DNA of 5,940 nucleotides from contig CALCCX010000252.1 in NCBI GenBank assembly GCA_937900165.1, forward strand, positions 1 to 5,940, in the 5' to 3' direction. Positions 5,899 to 5,940 of this stretch are shown here, piece by piece. The translations under genes were made by a program, and so were the position numbers. The stretch's first letter is position 1. Each line of letters starts with the position of its first letter. Under the pieces are notes generated by a model, which was given only the letters and a program-made list of their open reading frames with translations, did not search any database and was not told where the DNA came from. The stretch comes from an uncultured Acidimicrobiia bacterium (lineage in GTDB: Bacteria > Actinomycetota > Acidimicrobiia > Spongiisociales > Spongiisociaceae).

Positions 5899-5940
5899 AG
5901 ATCGGAAGAGCACATCTGAACTCCAGTCACACTGATATAT
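5899..5940 (-). other. Illumina read-2 adapter with index (right contig end)
   Basis: AGATCGGAAGAGC begins at 5899 and is followed by the remaining read-2 adapter and ACTGATATAT. This is the reverse complement of the left-end block at 56-99, except that two bases are missing (CACATCTG where the adapter has CACACGTCTG). Genomic sequence ends at 5898. Translation into it gives artefact tails such as RKSTSELQSH. Confidence 0.97.

Noticed and set aside
56..5940. Terminal inverted repeats of a linear plasmid, phage or transposon
   Set aside because: The repeats are Illumina adapter and index sequence.

Overview
The window is a metagenome-style assembly contig, not a clean piece of chromosome. Both ends are Illumina library adapter: bases 1-99 (a poly-T run, then P7 sequence, an index reading ACTGAT on the other strand, and the read-2 primer) and 5899-5940 (the same read-2 adapter and index, inverted). 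The genomic insert is therefore about 100-5898. By eye it has roughly 60% GC, frequent GTG starts and 4-base GTGA gene overlaps. The order dxr - M50 site-2 protease - ispG is the one I know from Actinomycetota such as Mycobacterium (dxr, rip1, gcpE). An uncultured, moderately GC-rich actinobacterium is the best guess, but it rests on gene order and style rather than a marker gene.

Region 100-4320 (+ strand) is a housekeeping cluster. It holds the 3' part of cdsA (CDP-diacylglycerol synthesis, phospholipids), dxr (first committed MEP-pathway step), an RseP/Rip1-type membrane metalloprotease, and ispG (a late, [4Fe-4S]-dependent MEP step). cdsA and dxr overlap by 4 bases. Two small inverted repeats lie between dxr and rseP, the first with the dxr stop codon in its loop. 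A 100-base gap precedes ispG and could hold its own promoter. Together the genes cover membrane lipid and isoprenoid precursor supply plus intramembrane proteolysis.

Region 4318-5069 has no intact gene. It opens with an 18-base sequence repeated at a 19-base period, whose first copy contains the ispG stop codon. It continues as a decayed IS3-family insertion sequence: traces of orfA, the junction with orfB, and the N-terminal third of orfB, broken by frameshifts and ending at a stop before the DDE catalytic domain.

Region 5070-5898 (- strand) carries two translationally coupled genes: a polytopic membrane protein, cut by the contig end, followed by a small winged-helix (HTH_34-like) regulator. 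They converge on the IS remnant.

I see no CRISPR array, tRNA, rRNA or convincing new system. The points most worth checking are the adapter ends (which create false proteins and a false terminal inverted repeat), the regulator/membrane-protein pair, the hairpin around the dxr stop, and the repeat plus IS scar at the ispG 3' end.
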